Shown here: piece by piece, positions 1 to 11,990 of the stretch | Numbering within the stretch: position 1 is the first letter of the stretch | Layout of the letters: every line of letters begins with the position of its first letter | Source of the DNA: Lactuca virosa | Lineage: Eukaryota; Streptophyta; Magnoliopsida; Asterales; Asteraceae | Assembly: GCA_928212115.1 (NCBI GenBank) | Contig: CAKMRJ010005523.1 | Coordinates: forward strand, 249,828,668-249,892,667 | Length of the DNA: 64,000 nucleotides | Direction of reading: 5' to 3' | Translations under genes and position numbers: made by a program | Notes under the pieces: model-generated | Databases searched by the model: none | What the model saw: the letters and a program-made list of their open reading frames with translations, nothing else | Told to the model about the DNA's origin: nothing

Positions 1-180
1 GTCACTTAATTTTTTTTTTGGTACATTAAAGGAATAAAGTTCAATTTAACTGTCTTAAAATGTCCTTATACGACCTGATACCGGGTTAATAGGTAATATG
101 GGTGCCACATAGAATTTTGGTCAAAATTAAACACATCATCAAACTTCCGCCTTCATCCCTACATCCTCCGTGTCGTTTTT

Positions 181-253
<73 letters not shown>

Positions 254-969
254 GGTGATTTTTTTTTCAATATAACCGAAATATAAATTTTTTTTTTTTT
301 TTGCAAATTTCCTAATTTATAAAATCTAGATGTACTTACATCCCAAAATCTAATATAGAAATATGTACTTAATTCAAAAATTAATTAAACTTGAATTGAG
401 TTATATACCTGGATATTGAAATTTTTAGATTTGTTTTAATTAGAACAAAATTATTATTTTATATTTTGAGTTTTAGTTGTTATTCAAAGGCAATTGTTAT
501 AACTTTATGCTTCATCAGTTAGAGCTATATATTTTTTTTTAATAAAAACCAAATTAATAAATAGATCCAATCAAGTTATAATATGGTTTTTGCGGATGGG
601 GTTTTAATTTTGTTTGTACTATTTGGATTTTCTTGATCAGATCGAATCGAATTGATCCATTCGGATGAACATTCTCCATTAGTGTAAACTTCAAATTAGA
701 TTTGCGGTATTTAAATCTAGGGCATTTTTCATATATCTATGACATCTACCTTTGAGAGCATTTCATTATCTCTTATCTAACATGACTAGTAAAAATTTAA
801 AAGTTAGAATCAAAATCAAGTCAAACATCTAAGTCAAAAGTAACTTTAAGTCGTTGTAATCACTCTTTTAATGCATAAAAACATGATCAATCGATATTTT
901 TTGTATTAAAGAAATAGCATTTACATCTAGATGAAAGTCAACCAGCCCTTTTAGGTAGGAAAACAAATA
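1..969. other. AT-rich intergenic DNA
   Basis: No reading frame, RNA gene or recognisable element is supported here. The only clear structure is the TA microsatellite annotated separately. Confidence 0.6.
184..250. repeat. (TA)n microsatellite
   Basis: About 66 bp of uninterrupted TA dinucleotides, followed by poly-T tracts. Likely length-variable between individuals. Confidence 0.97.
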
Positions 970-978
970 CTTTTGAAA

Positions 979-1158
979 GAGAAATTAAATATCATCCTAT
1001 CTTTTGTTCCTACTTTTGTTCCTATCTATTTAAGATGATGATAAGTGTACAAATCTCAAATCTCAATCAAATATAAATTAAATTTAATGACATTTGTCAC
1101 CATCTAAAATAGGTAGGAGGATATTAGGAACAAAAAGTAGGAGGCTATTTAATTTCTC
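979..1158. mobile_element. 180-bp MITE, Mutator-like
   Basis: Terminal inverted repeats of roughly 60 bp begin GAGAAATTAAAT at the left and end with the exact complement at the right. The flanks carry an identical 9-bp direct repeat CTTTTGAAA (970-978 and 1159-1167). A 9-bp duplication is typical of the Mutator superfamily. The element has no coding capacity, so it must have been moved by a transposase encoded elsewhere. Confidence 0.85.
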
Positions 1159-1167
1159 CTTTTGAAA

Positions 1168-2283
1168 ACATCTATAAATCTTTGGGTCATAATATTAGAG
1201 AGCATGATATGTTATACTATACTACATTGAGAAACTCCACAACTAAACCAAAGAAACAAAAAATATCAAATATGAATGATATAAACACACATTGATGTGT
1301 CACTGCATACCATTTTCGAAAGAATATTGATATTGCATTTGTGTGAAAGGTAATTTCAAAAGGTCGCCTGATACAACTCTAAGACCACAAGCATTTCACT
1401 AATGTGGATGATTTATAAAAAAAATTATGTCAATTGGCAGGGAAAACTCATATAATATAATGGCAGGAATGATGACGCAACTATAAATTTGTTCCCCATT
1501 GGGGTTAAACTGATATTAAAAAAACCTAAAAATGAATAACATGATAAAGAACTACAAATTCTTATGGAAAACTCAACATTAGTAAGAAGATTGATAATTT
1601 AGAAATATAGCCTTATAATCAATAATGAAAAATTATAAACTTCTTGTGGATTCATGTTTCATTGATGATTAAATACTACAAACCAGACACCAGTAGCCTT
1701 ATAAATATAATGAACTTTATAGATTTATTGATTTGCATACTTTTTTATTCTTATCTGGGAATATATACCAAAAGTAATTCTGAAATTTTTTATGATGTAT
1801 AAACAATCTGCAACACTTGGAACTATTAAAGGACATAAATCTAGGTTAATTCACCCACCTAAAATTTGATTCGATGCCAAAAAAAAAAAGCATGCTTTCA
1901 CTGATTGTTTATTATAACATCTTAGCTTTACTTATTCTTGTTTCTACATAGTAAAAATAAAATCCCCCATATAATTGCATATAGTAGAGCTATTTGCTTA
2001 ATAAATAAGTATAAAAAACATTGTAATAATGTAAATCTTGAAGCTCTAACATATAAAACAAGATCTAACAAGTAAATAAAAATTTGCCTTCAAAAACACT
2101 TGAATTAACAAAAATAGATACCAATTACCAAATCAAAATATTGTTGACATAAATGTATAACATCAAAGTAAGATCAAAACTTTCAATCTGAATTTTCCAT
2201 GGGTTAATTAAGACTGCTACTAACTTTGAAACTACAATTACAAAAGTTTTATATAACCATTCACTGTTTCATCAACAAACCAC
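1168..2283. other. AT-rich DNA downstream of the host gene
   Basis: No coding frame is supported. The last few hundred bases (about 2000-2283) are probably the 3' untranslated and terminator region of the minus-strand gene that ends at 2284, but no single polyadenylation signal can be singled out. Confidence 0.5.
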
Positions 2284-3559
2284 TTAATCATCATCATCTG
2301 AACTCTCATATGCTGCAAGTAAGCTCTTAATTGGGTTCTTATCTTCTTCTACATTATTAATCTGTGGCTTCTTACATTCTGATGAAACAGTGGACATGTC
2401 ACCACTACTTTTTGTTGAAACCTTCTGCTTCTTAGGCTTCACTTCCACAACTTTTTTCAGTAAATCTTGTTGTCTGTACAAACTATTACATCATCAGAGG
2501 ATATTTTGGGTATTTAAGAAAACATTTCTTTATATTTAGATTAATTATATCACCTTATTCCAGTCTTTGGCTTTGGCTCAACTCGGAGTGGCAATGGAAT
2601 TGAAGCTGGGGCGGAATCAGCTAAACTTGCAGCTTTGTTATAACAAGTCAAAGATAAAGCAATGAAAAAAATTCCACCTTTAATACAATTTCAAGAAACT
2701 TACAATTTGTGGGGTATAATATCAAGCATCCAAAGGGCTAAATGCAATAGATAGCAATGTAAATACCCCACTTTTTTTTATTGAGCTATGTGCTAAATCA
2801 AACATTTTAAAGAATTTGGAAAGAATTCTTATTGAACTACTAGCAAAATGGAATGCATATATTATGTGTTATTGTCAATTTTAAATAATTGTTGAAAGTT
2901 AAAAAGGGATATTTTAAATGCTGCAAATGCTCGTTTTTCAGTGCGACGTAACAGGCGTTCTGCATCTTCTTCTGCTTCCATCTGCTCCTTGAGATAGAGC
3001 AGATCATCACTGTCCAATGCTGCAAATTCAAATTTAAGAAAAACCCTACAAATATATGTAAAGAAAGACGATAATAATCTACGAAAAAAGGGAGTTTACT
3101 ATACCCCCTCGACCATGTAGGTAGCCACCACGTTCTCCTGCTACCTCTTGCATCTGTGTACATTAACCAGCCAAGATCCCTGAAGGGCATGTTATCAGAA
3201 TAACCTTCTAAAACCACATTATTGCCTATCGAATTAAGCATGAATTTCGAAATCAAAGAATGGGTTTTCATGAAACCAACATGATGCGATGGCTATACCC
3301 AAAAGAACACGAAGAAGAAGAAGAAAGTAAAAACGATGAGAGGAGAAGCGGGATTCGCTAACCTTAGCAACCATGCGTTGAAAAGTGATATCTTCATCAT
3401 CTATTCTATCTTTCCCCTTTCCTAATTTCTTATCTGTAATTCACATAGGAACACAAAAATGAACAAAAATCGCAACATGTTTTGGGTAAACGGAAAACCC
3501 GTTGAATTACCTTTAGGATCTGAAAGATTGGTGTATTCCCGGACTTCTCTTCCGGCCAT
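2284..3559 (-). CDS. conserved plant protein of unknown function, 182 aa, six exons
   Basis: Six exons can be joined in frame on the minus strand: 3559-3511, 3433-3363, 3153-3105, 3019-2913, 2636-2554 and 2473-2284, giving 549 nt and 182 residues. Every intron has GT-AG ends except intron 4, which is AT-AC. The protein starts MAGREVREYTNL, is charged throughout, has an acidic/basic helix rich in E, R and K around residues 58-90 (LLYLKEQMEAEEDAERLL), a basic stretch VEVKPKKQKV near 128-137, and an acidic tail ending ESSDDDD. There is no signal peptide or membrane segment. It resembles a small single-copy nuclear protein that I recall from other plants (conserved N-terminal DPKDKK-like block, RIDDEDITFQRMVAK), but I cannot name a function. 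The start codon is the first ATG before a well-formed exon. It is the only clearly intact host gene in the window. Confidence 0.85.
2637..2912 (-). other. U12-type AT-AC intron (intron 4 of the host gene)
   Basis: The intron reads ATATCCCTTTTT at its 5' end, one inserted C away from the minor-spliceosome consensus ATATCCTT. It ends in AC and has TCTTTGAC as a candidate branch site (consensus TCCTTRAY), with the branch A 11 nt before the intron end. No GT donor is available at the exon boundary. Using AT-AC joins TTT AAA to AAA GCT GCA in frame. Confidence 0.8.
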
Positions 3560-3740
3560 ATTTCAAGAGGGTGTCGCCGTCGATGATGGTTGTATGAGAT
3601 GAAATCAACCTAGAGGGTGATTTTGACCCACTTAATAGAGGAACGATTGTACCGTTTCTGTGTGCTATCTTGTTTGAAGAAAACCTAACCTTCTTTTAAG
3701 ATCGACACTCATTTTGATATATGGGAAATCGCCTTATTAA

Positions 3741-3948
3741 AGCAAATTACCTTACTTTTTAGTTTTGTTCATGGGTAACTTTTTAATTTGTAATGAATTT
3801 TTGAAAGTGTTCAATATGATTGTAGCACTTTATTTTCGGTTATAATTATCATATGCGAATATTTTTATCAAATTTATTATTTATATGTGTAAAAAAAATT
3901 GTTCAAATCTGAACAAAACAAAAGAATAATTATTCTGATAAGTTAATT
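3741..3948. mobile_element. MITE, first copy of a foldback family
   Basis: The segment has imperfect inverted ends (TTTTGTTCATGGGTAAC on the left; GTTCAAATCTGAACAAAAC and AATAATTATTCTGATAAGTTAA on the right). It matches the order and sequence of the better preserved copy at 49630-49890. It sits 180 bp upstream of the host gene start codon and may affect its promoter. Ends are approximate and no target duplication is clear. Confidence 0.6.
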
Positions 3949-4294
3949 TTTTTTCTTTTTTATTTTACATTATAATTTTGGTTATCTATAAAATTTAACC
4001 TAAATGATATATATTTTTAAAATCACACCATTTTAGTAAATATTTTTTTTAAAATCCACTACTTTGATTAAAAAAAACTTTAGATTTGACAGAGAAAAAA
4101 AAACATATCGTCATTTATAGAATGTTATTGTTTATGATATTAAATATAAATAATTAAAATTTACTAGAGACTAAAAGTACCGAATAACATAAATAAGAAC
4201 ACTATCTTCAATGAAGTTTACTCCATGTATTATAGGAATTTAAAATACAAAAAAACAGAAGTAGTTTTTATCTACATCGATAGCATTGCCCTTG

Positions 4295-4345
<51 letters not shown>

Positions 4346-5172
4346 ATATATATATAGTTAAGATTAAATATAAATTACAAATATTATATGAATGTATGAC
4401 TATTTTTTGTCCATTTGATTTGAAAAAAAAGGGAATGAGTGAGATTTGAGGGTGCATATGATTAACATAGGATCACATTCACTATATAATTAAACTTATT
4501 TAATTATAAGTGTATTTTAGTCTATTAACTTATATTTAAAAAAGAAAGATTACTTATTAATTGCATAATTTGATGATATTATTATTAAATTACTTATTCA
4601 TCTTATTTTACAAAAGTAAACATGGATAATTAAACATTATTTAAAAAAAAGGTAAGTCCATAAAACTATTTTCATACATGCAATAGATTTCATTCTTTAA
4701 GAATGATTCATGAAATTGAATATCATATTCTTGAAGAAAATGCAATATTCCTTTTACGCAACCAATGTAATAACACCAACGGGGAATTCTTGAGGAATAT
4801 GAAATATTCATTTTACATTTAATCAAATTTTAAACAATATATCATTTTTTTTTAAAGAATATGTAGTAAATAAGCCATTCTTCGTATGAATTTCGAAAGA
4901 ATGACCATTATAAAAACAATGAAAAGAATGTGCATTATGAAAGAACACAATGATAAGGCTTCTTTCTCGTAGAGTACTATTTATCATATTCCCCAAGTGT
5001 TATTGGTCATCGTCTTCATGTTCTTGAAGAGTACGATGCATTCTTAAAGACTGAATTATCTTAGAACTCGGTTAGTAACAAACACTAACATGCAAAATCA
5101 AAACATGTAAATGGAAATATTGGATTCTTATTGTTGTAAGTAAGCTTGATAAACATAATAGATGATTCTTAC
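3949..5172. other. AT-rich intergenic DNA
   Basis: Apart from a TA microsatellite at about 4297-4356 there is no supported feature. Around 4690-4930 several short variants of ATTCTTTAAGAATG or GAATATG-like blocks recur. Similar blocks are found just beyond the far end of the large copia element (30310-30480), as expected for one host locus split by the insertion. Confidence 0.5.
4297..4356. repeat. (TA)n microsatellite
   Basis: About 60 bp of TA repeats with one phase break. It produces spurious Ile-Tyr reading frames on both strands. Confidence 0.95.
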
Positions 5173-5177
5173 AAAAA

Positions 5178-5509
5178 TGTTGGGGTCGAAAGTATTGTGA
5201 GATGTCGAAAATGTCTAAGGCATTCTGAGTGTCGAAAGTCAGTTTGTAATGTTTATTATAAGGGCATTTATGTTTCGAAAGTGTAATGTCGAGTCCCTTA
5301 TATTTTCTGTTTGCTTTCAGTATTCCTATAAATAGGGGATGGATACATGTTTAGAGGTATCGTTAATATTGTCATTATACTCATTGTATAACCACTTGTA
5401 TTCTCTGAAAGCAATATATTGAGCCAACCAGATTATATTTAGATTTTGTGTTCTAAATCTTTTCTTAACTCTGATCTCGTGTTTCATACTCGATTCAATC
5501 AATACTACA
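5178..5509 (+). repeat. 5' LTR of the Sirevirus-type element
   Basis: Starts TGTTGGGG and ends TACTACA. A TATA-like CCTATAAATAGG lies near 5330. It is matched end to end by 29912-30243. Confidence 0.95.
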
Positions 5510-5511
5510 TT

Positions 5512-5523
5512 TGGTATCAGAGC
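5512..5523 (+). other. primer binding site (tRNA-iMet)
   Basis: TGGTATCAGAGC, the complement of the initiator tRNA-Met 3' end, starts 2 nt after the LTR. Confidence 0.95.
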
Positions 5524-5754
5524 AGGAATCATTCTGCATTGATCTGATTTTCTCTAGTTTCAAAAGTATTTTGAGTCTTGTTCTAGATTCAAAAGTTTCC
5601 GCACTTTTGATTCTGAAAATCTTATTAGATCTTCAGTAGTGATTCGATTCTGCGATTAGATTGTTTAATCGAGTGTTCGATTTCTTTTTTCTGGTTGATT
5701 CATCTATTAATTTTCAAATTCCTGAAGCTTTTCTCAAAAACTTTCCGTACATCA

Positions 5755-8369
5755 ATGGCGAACTTTAACATGAACATCATGACCTCCTTTTCTCATCTTC
5801 TAGGATCTTCTACGAAGATTCCTATGTTAATTCCTGAGTACTACGATCAATGGGTTGATCGTATGGAGGACCACTTAAATGGAATTGACGAGGAACTCTG
5901 GAAATGCATCACTGATGATATTCATCCTCCTTTTGATGTTCGTAGTGTTGGAAATTCTGCTACAAATCCAAATGTTAATGAACATACTGAAAGATTGCTG
6001 AAAAATGAAAAAAGATGTATGCGAGAACTCCGTGGTGCTCTTCCACCTGTCGTATACAATTATGTTCGTAGTTGCAAAACTTCAAAGGAGATCTGGAATA
6101 CTTTGAAGGAAAAGTATCAGGGTAGTGAGAAAACAAAATCAGTACAGTCAAACATTGACTGTTGGAATTAAGAGAGTTTAAGCAAAAAAGAAGAAGAATC
6201 CATTGAATTCTACTATGATCGTCTGAATGAACTCATATACAAGTGCAATAGATATGGGATCACAAGGTCGACAATGGAGTTCAATCTCACATTCATTATG
6301 GGGCTTCGCAAAAACTGGCGAAATGTTAGTCTCATGATAAAGACTCAGCAAAGTTTTGATTATTTCTCTTTGAATGATCTTTACAATGTGATGAAAGCAC
6401 ATGAGTCTGAAGTTATCGAAATTGTTGAGGAATCGAAGAACATCCTTGGTGGTCCACTTACTTTGGTTTCGAAAGTTGCTGGAAGAGAAGTTGAAAAAGA
6501 GAATTCGGAAGATGAAGGCCTGATTGTTAACTCAGATGATGAAGCTGTAGCTTTTTACTCAAACAACCGAGTAAAGAAGTTTTACAAAAAGCCTTTTAAC
6601 TCGAAGTCTCGTGCAAGTGAAGCGAAAGGAAGTTTTGCTGGAAAGTCTGGAGTTGAAGAGAAGAATGTAGAGAAGAAGGAGATCAAGTCTGAAGAAGCAA
6701 AAGTTAAGGTCTTATTCACAATATCAACTAATTCACTTGCATCTAAACATTCATCAATTTTCACAATCCCATATGGATATCTATCATCTGGAACCCTATC
6801 AAAATCATCTGACATATAACTCTCAAAACAATTTTGCTGATATCGAAGATGATTTTGACAATATTAGTGAAATTGATGAGGAAGAAGTTGTTGATTGTTA
6901 TCAATTTTCTGTCAATAATGTCACTTTAATGGCTAAGGGTAAAGAAAAATGTGATGATTCTTCGATTAAAGTTGACAAAGACCAACCCTCTACTTCGAAA
7001 GTTTATGATTCTGACTATGTGACTGTCGAAGATAGTCAAACAGATAGTGATGATGATGGAGAAGTTGCGAAGGAAACAAAAATTCCCCGAGTTGTTGTTG
7101 AACATGTCTACGAAGAAACAGAGAAATTCGACAACATCATGAAAGAAAAGGGTTCTCATTATCTTGAACCAAATTTTGTTGTATATCCAACCTTCAAGTG
7201 TATTGGTAATGTTGTTTTTCCGAATCAAGTTTTTGTCACAACTGGAAATGGAGTGAAGGTTAAACCTAAAGTTAAAAAATTTGTTGAAGAGGACAACAAG
7301 AAAGCTTCGAATGAAGGATTTTTCTCAAATCAAAGCATTGTTGCAAATAATCTCAATAAAAATTCATCCACTTTTCAACGACAAAAACCAAGTCAAAATT
7401 GGGCCGTTAAAATTGAAAAATCAAAGGTTGAACAACAAACAAATGCCAATGTTTTTGAAAAACCAAATCAAAAAGTTAAAATTTCAAATGAGGATATTTT
7501 GAAAATGTCTAAAGAAAATGGAATTTCAATGAGCAAAGCTCGAAAGAAAGCTTATTGGTAGGATTATGAAACTAAAAAAGAAACAACGTGCTTCAACCAA
7601 AATGTCTGGAAAGAAAACGACTGATTCTGTTAAGACAAAAAATCAAAAACCATTTCGTGGTCAAAACAAACCAAATTCAAAACCCACTCAATCACAAAAA
7701 GATTTTTTCAAAACCAAAGCACCAGTTTCGAATTCAAATGTTCAAACTTCTTATTATGAGAATTACGTGAAACACCAACAAACAAAGAATTTTGATCAAC
7801 ATTATCAAAACAAAAGGTTTTTACAAAACAATTTTCAAAGAAGAGGTTTTCAATCAAATGAACATCAGAATTATCATCATGTTTCTCATCAAAATCAATT
7901 TTTGAATTCACAAAAAGTTTTTGCATGAACAAAAGTTGGATATCGAAATCATTTTCAAAATCAGTATCAACCTCATGTTTCCACAAGATTACCATCAAGA
8001 AATTTTGACAAGTTGAAGGTTCAAGGGAGAATAAATGAATCTTTTAATCCAGAACAACCCAAGTTTCCAAATCCACCTTCGAAACAAACAGGTAAAGCGT
8101 CATTTGTTAAAGGGAAAACAGATGTGAAGAATATCAATCACTGGTTGGAAGGAAAAGGAAAAAGTTTTCAATCAGGGAAATTCTCTCAAGAACAGATCAA
8201 GGATGCTTATGAGAAGTATTTAAATGAATCTTCTCATGGAAGTTCGTCATCCAAAGAGTCGAATCCTACTGTTCAACAATGGAGAGCTGTTTCGAAAGAA
8301 AAAGTCAGTGAGAAACAAACTCAGAAGAAAGAGGCGAAAGTTAATGTTGACTTCAAACCCCTCGAATGA
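5755..8369 (+). pseudogene. copia gag (Sirevirus type), broken
   Basis: ATG at 5755 opens a gag-like frame (MANFNMNIMTS; then QWVDRMEDHLNGIDEELWK, the typical copia gag entry). An in-frame TAA at 6169 interrupts it and the frame then continues to 6819. Frame changes near 6800 and 7560 and a TGA at 7926 break it further. The downstream part is very rich in Lys, Asn and Gln, as in Sirevirus gag tails. I see no intact CCHC zinc knuckle. The gag would form the virus-like particle; this copy cannot. The boundary with pol is set arbitrarily at the frame change near 8369. Confidence 0.75.
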
Positions 8370-9900
8370 TTACATTTTTGTACCCTTATCTAACGATGTG
8401 GACTTAATTGATAGCTTAAAATCAAATGTTCGGAATTGGATTTTAGGATCTTCGTTTCATCATACAGTTTGTTCTAATAACCAAGGACCCAAACAACCTT
8501 GGGGACCTAAATTCTTTCACTGATTACAGGTTTTGAGTGATGAGCAATATGATGATAAATGGTATATAGATAGTGGTTGCTCTCGTCACATGACTGGGAA
8601 GAAGGAAAACCTGAGAGACTTTTGAAGTCTTGAAAATGCTGGTGTAGTAAAGTTTGGCAACAATCACAAGTGTTATGTCAAAGGTTATGGTAAAGTCACA
8701 AATGGAAAATTTATTATGAACAGGGTAGCTTATGTCGAAGGTCTTCAACATAACTTGATTAGTGTTTCGCAACTAGTTGTGGGCACTGGCAATCAAGTTG
8801 TTTTCAATGAAGAAGGAAGTGTGATTTCGAATATCGACACAAAAGAAGTATTGCTGAAATCCAAACGAAAAGGCGATGTGTTTACTCTTGACATTAAACC
8901 CATTGTTGGTGTTCCCTCAGTGTGTCTCCTTTAAAAAGCTTCTTCTGACATAAGCTGGTTATGGCATCGAAGACTTTCTCACCTCAATTTCAAGAATTTG
9001 AATAAATTGGTGGTAAAAGATCTTGTTCGTGGTTTGCCAGTTTTAAAATTTGATAATGACACTTTGTGTGCAGCTTGCGAACAAGGGAAACAACATAGAC
9101 AATGACATTCAATTGTTATTTATTCAAAGATTGTCGAACCTCTGGAACTTCTTCATATTGACCTTTGTGGTCCTTCGACTGTTGAAACTCTTAACAAAAA
9201 TGGGTACATTTTGGTTATTGTTGATGATTTTTCTAGGTTTACTTGGGTATATTTTCTTCGTTTAAAATCAGAAACAGCTCAAGTGATGATCGATTTCATC
9301 AAACATATCGAATTGAGTCTGAAGAAAAGGGTTCGCAAGATCAAAAGTGATAATGGCCCAGAATTCAAGAACAAAATCCTAGATTCGTTCTTAAATGACA
9401 AATGAATTTCGCATAATTTTTCTTCTCCTTACACACCGCAGCAAAATGGTGTTGTCGAAAGGAGAAATCGCTCTCTTTGTGAAGCAGCACGAACAATGCT
9501 GACATATGCAAATCTTCCACAGTACCTTTGGGCTGAAGCAGTTTTGATAGCTTGTTTTACTCAAAATCGGTCTTTTATTCATCGACCATTTGAAATCACC
9601 CCATATGAAATCATAACAATAGGAAACCAAATGTTAAATATTTCCATGTTTTTGGTTGCAGGTGCTTCATTATGAATCTTAAGGATAATCTTTCGAAATT
9701 TCAGTCCAAGGCTGATGAAGGAATATTCTTAGGTTATTTTCATAATTCAGTGGCATACAGGGTGCTTAACAAGCGAACCAGGAAAATCGAAGAAACATTT
9801 AATCTCACATTTGATGATTTTCATGTCAAAAGATTCAAAAAATGTTTTGAACTAAAACCAATCATTAATGAATCAAATGATGAAACTGAAAGTTTGAACT
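8370..9900 (+). pseudogene. copia pol, protease and integrase part, broken
   Basis: One frame reads through protease (WYIDSGCSRHMTG at about 8560), the GAG-pre-integrase zinc site (WHRRLSHLN at about 8960, followed by Cys-x2-Cys near 9070), and the integrase core with LLHIDLCGPS, VIVDDFSRFTW, IKSDNGPEFKN and YTPQQNGVVERR, which contain the expected D, D and E. In-frame stops occur at 8623 (TGA), 8932 (TAA), 9103 (TGA) and 9403 (TGA). A frameshift near 9660 moves the integrase C-terminus (FLGYFHNSVAYRVLN) into another frame. The solo LTR at 9901 interrupts the gene; on its far side the frame resumes exactly at 12544, so it was inserted into an uninterrupted frame. Confidence 0.88.
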
Positions 9901-10691
9901 TGTAACGCCCGTAGATCCGGGCTAGTCAATTTAGAGACGATAAGCATCAAAAATGACTTTTTGATGGAAGATTATTTAGAAGGAGTAATCTTAACTAATT
10001 TGTAGTATATGTTACAAGGATTCCGTACATATAAAGAACGCCGAAATCCGAGTTATAACGAAGAAGTTATGACCTGTCGAAGTTTCGCGACAGTACCGGC
10101 ACGACACAGCGCGACGTAAATAGTGAATTTACGATGGAGCGATATTTAGCCTTAGTGGTCTAAACGAAAGTCGTAGAGTTCGTTAAACCGAGAGCGTGCA
10201 TAAAAAGAACGTCTAAATCTGACTTCGTATGAGGAAGTTACGATTTTTCTAAGTTTCAGCTTAGCAGTATGCAACCCGAAGTTCGATTTTGAGATCGAGT
10301 GATTTCTAGCCGAAACAATCTAAACGAGAATCGAAGATCTCGTCAATAGTAGAGCATGATCTCACCTACGCGTGGATATAAAATAATATAATAAAAATAA
10401 AGTCAAAATTAGCCAACGGAGTCTAAACGAGAGTTGTAGAGCATGATCTCACCTACGCGTGGATATAAAGAACGTCGAAAACAAAGCTCATATGCGAAAG
10501 ATATGAATTTCTAAAGTTCGGAACACAATATTCGAGGTTGTGTCAGAACTCACGAGGTGAGCACAGTGCTCATGACGTGAGAACAGACTGGACGTCCTCC
10601 AGAGCAAGTGGACGAATGACGAACGCAGTGAACTACTGTCCTCACGAAGTGAACACTTAAATCTCACGAGCTGAATACAGAATGTTGGCCC

Positions 10692-10699
10692 TATAAATA
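10692..10699 (+). promoter_or_regulatory. LTR TATA box
   Basis: TATAAATA, followed by a CT-rich stretch (about 10725-10760), 17 bp after the last of four palindromes. Confidence 0.7.
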
Positions 10700-11480
10700 G
10701 AAATTGAGGGTCAGCCGATTTTGGTTGCTCTATCTCTTCTCTCTCACTCCCGATACTCTCTCTAAGCCCTATTTTAAGCCCCCGAAGCCCCGGTATCATC
10801 CCGAGACCCGAAGCGAGTCCCGAAGCTCCGAAGATCCCGAGAAGAAAAGAGTTTCCGAGCCGAAGCTCTGCCCGATAGAAGCCCGGTGTGTGAAGATCTC
10901 CCGGTTTCACCGAAGAATACTACTTTTAGAGCCGTAGTGCTGTCTGATCATCTTCTGATCAAGTGAGTGTATAGTTACTTTCTTCTAACACATAAATATG
11001 AAGTATTTGCTATGAAATACGTGCTATGTGTATATATATTGTTGTTTATTTGAGATGAGTGTGGAATGGATGTTTTATATAGTTTTTAAATGAGTTAAAC
11101 TGTATATGTATTTTATATCAACAAATATGTTGGGTAGAACATGGGGTAGATGTTGTCGATAAACGAGAGAAAAACTTTGGTAGCTATGGATTAAGGCATA
11201 GTTAATTTCCCCTAGATCCGTGAGTATGGATCAGATCAAGAGGTTAGTTTTAGATCCATGAGTAGGGATCAGGTAAAGAGGAAAATTTTAGATACGATAG
11301 TTTAGATCGCGTCGTTGTGAAGATCGACGGGGTGGGATAAGGGTTATTCTTATATGGTGAAATTGTAAAAGTAAGGATGATAGGTCCCGATGTTTAAGAT
11401 GATCTAGTCATCCGAGACAACGACCACAGGCTATACTAAATAGTCCATTGGAACGTTAATAGGCTCGTAGCCTGTAGGCA

Positions 11481-11990
11481 TTTTTGTACTCTGTGTTCAT
11501 TAGGTGATTGGGTTCACCAGGTGTTTTTGTACTCTGTGTTCACTAGGTGATTGGGTTCACCAGGTGTTTTTGTACTCTGTGTTCATTAGGTGATTGGGTT
11601 CACCAGGTGTTTTTGTACTTTGTGTTCATTAGGTGATTGGGTTCACCAGGTGCTTTTGGACTCTGTGTTCATTAGGAGATCGTATTCATTAGATGTTTTG
11701 AACTTATGTGTTCATCAGGTGTTTTCAAACTGAGTGTTTAATAGATGTTTTGAACTATGTGTTTATCAGGTGTTTTCGAACTATGCGTTCATTAGAGGAT
11801 TGTGTTCATTAAGTATTTTTGAACTAGATGTGTTCACTTGGTGTTGTTGAACTGAGTGTGTTCACTAAGTGTTTTAGAACTAAGTATTCACCAGATGTTT
11901 TGAATTAAGTGTTCACTAGGAGTGTTAGAAGTAGGTGTTCGTTAAGTATGTTGAACTAAGTGTTTACTGGTTGTAATTTGAGGACCTTGG
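11481..11990 (+). repeat. 43-bp tandem repeat zone in solo LTR
   Basis: Four near-identical 43-bp units (TGTACTCTGTGTTCATTAGG... GGTTCACCAGG) begin at 11481, 11524, 11567 and about 11610. They are followed by progressively diverged units containing GTGTTCA and GTTTTGAACT up to about 11990. Confidence 0.9.

Noticed and set aside
2840..3271. 143-codon minus-strand frame
   Set aside because: It reads across exon-intron borders of the host gene in a wrong frame; the six-exon model accounts for the sequence better.
4225..4457. Open frames with Ile-Tyr runs on both strands
   Set aside because: They are translations of a TA microsatellite. The same applies at 39169-39435.
5512..5523. tRNA genes at the TGGTATCAGAGC and TGGCGCCGTTGCCGGGGA sites
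   Set aside because: These are primer binding sites matching only tRNA 3' ends; no cloverleaf is present.
10488..10937. 140-codon minus and 77-codon plus frames in the solo LTR
   Set aside because: A matching pair occurs at 61251-61741 only because the LTRs are homologous; they span the TATA/leader region and look non-coding.
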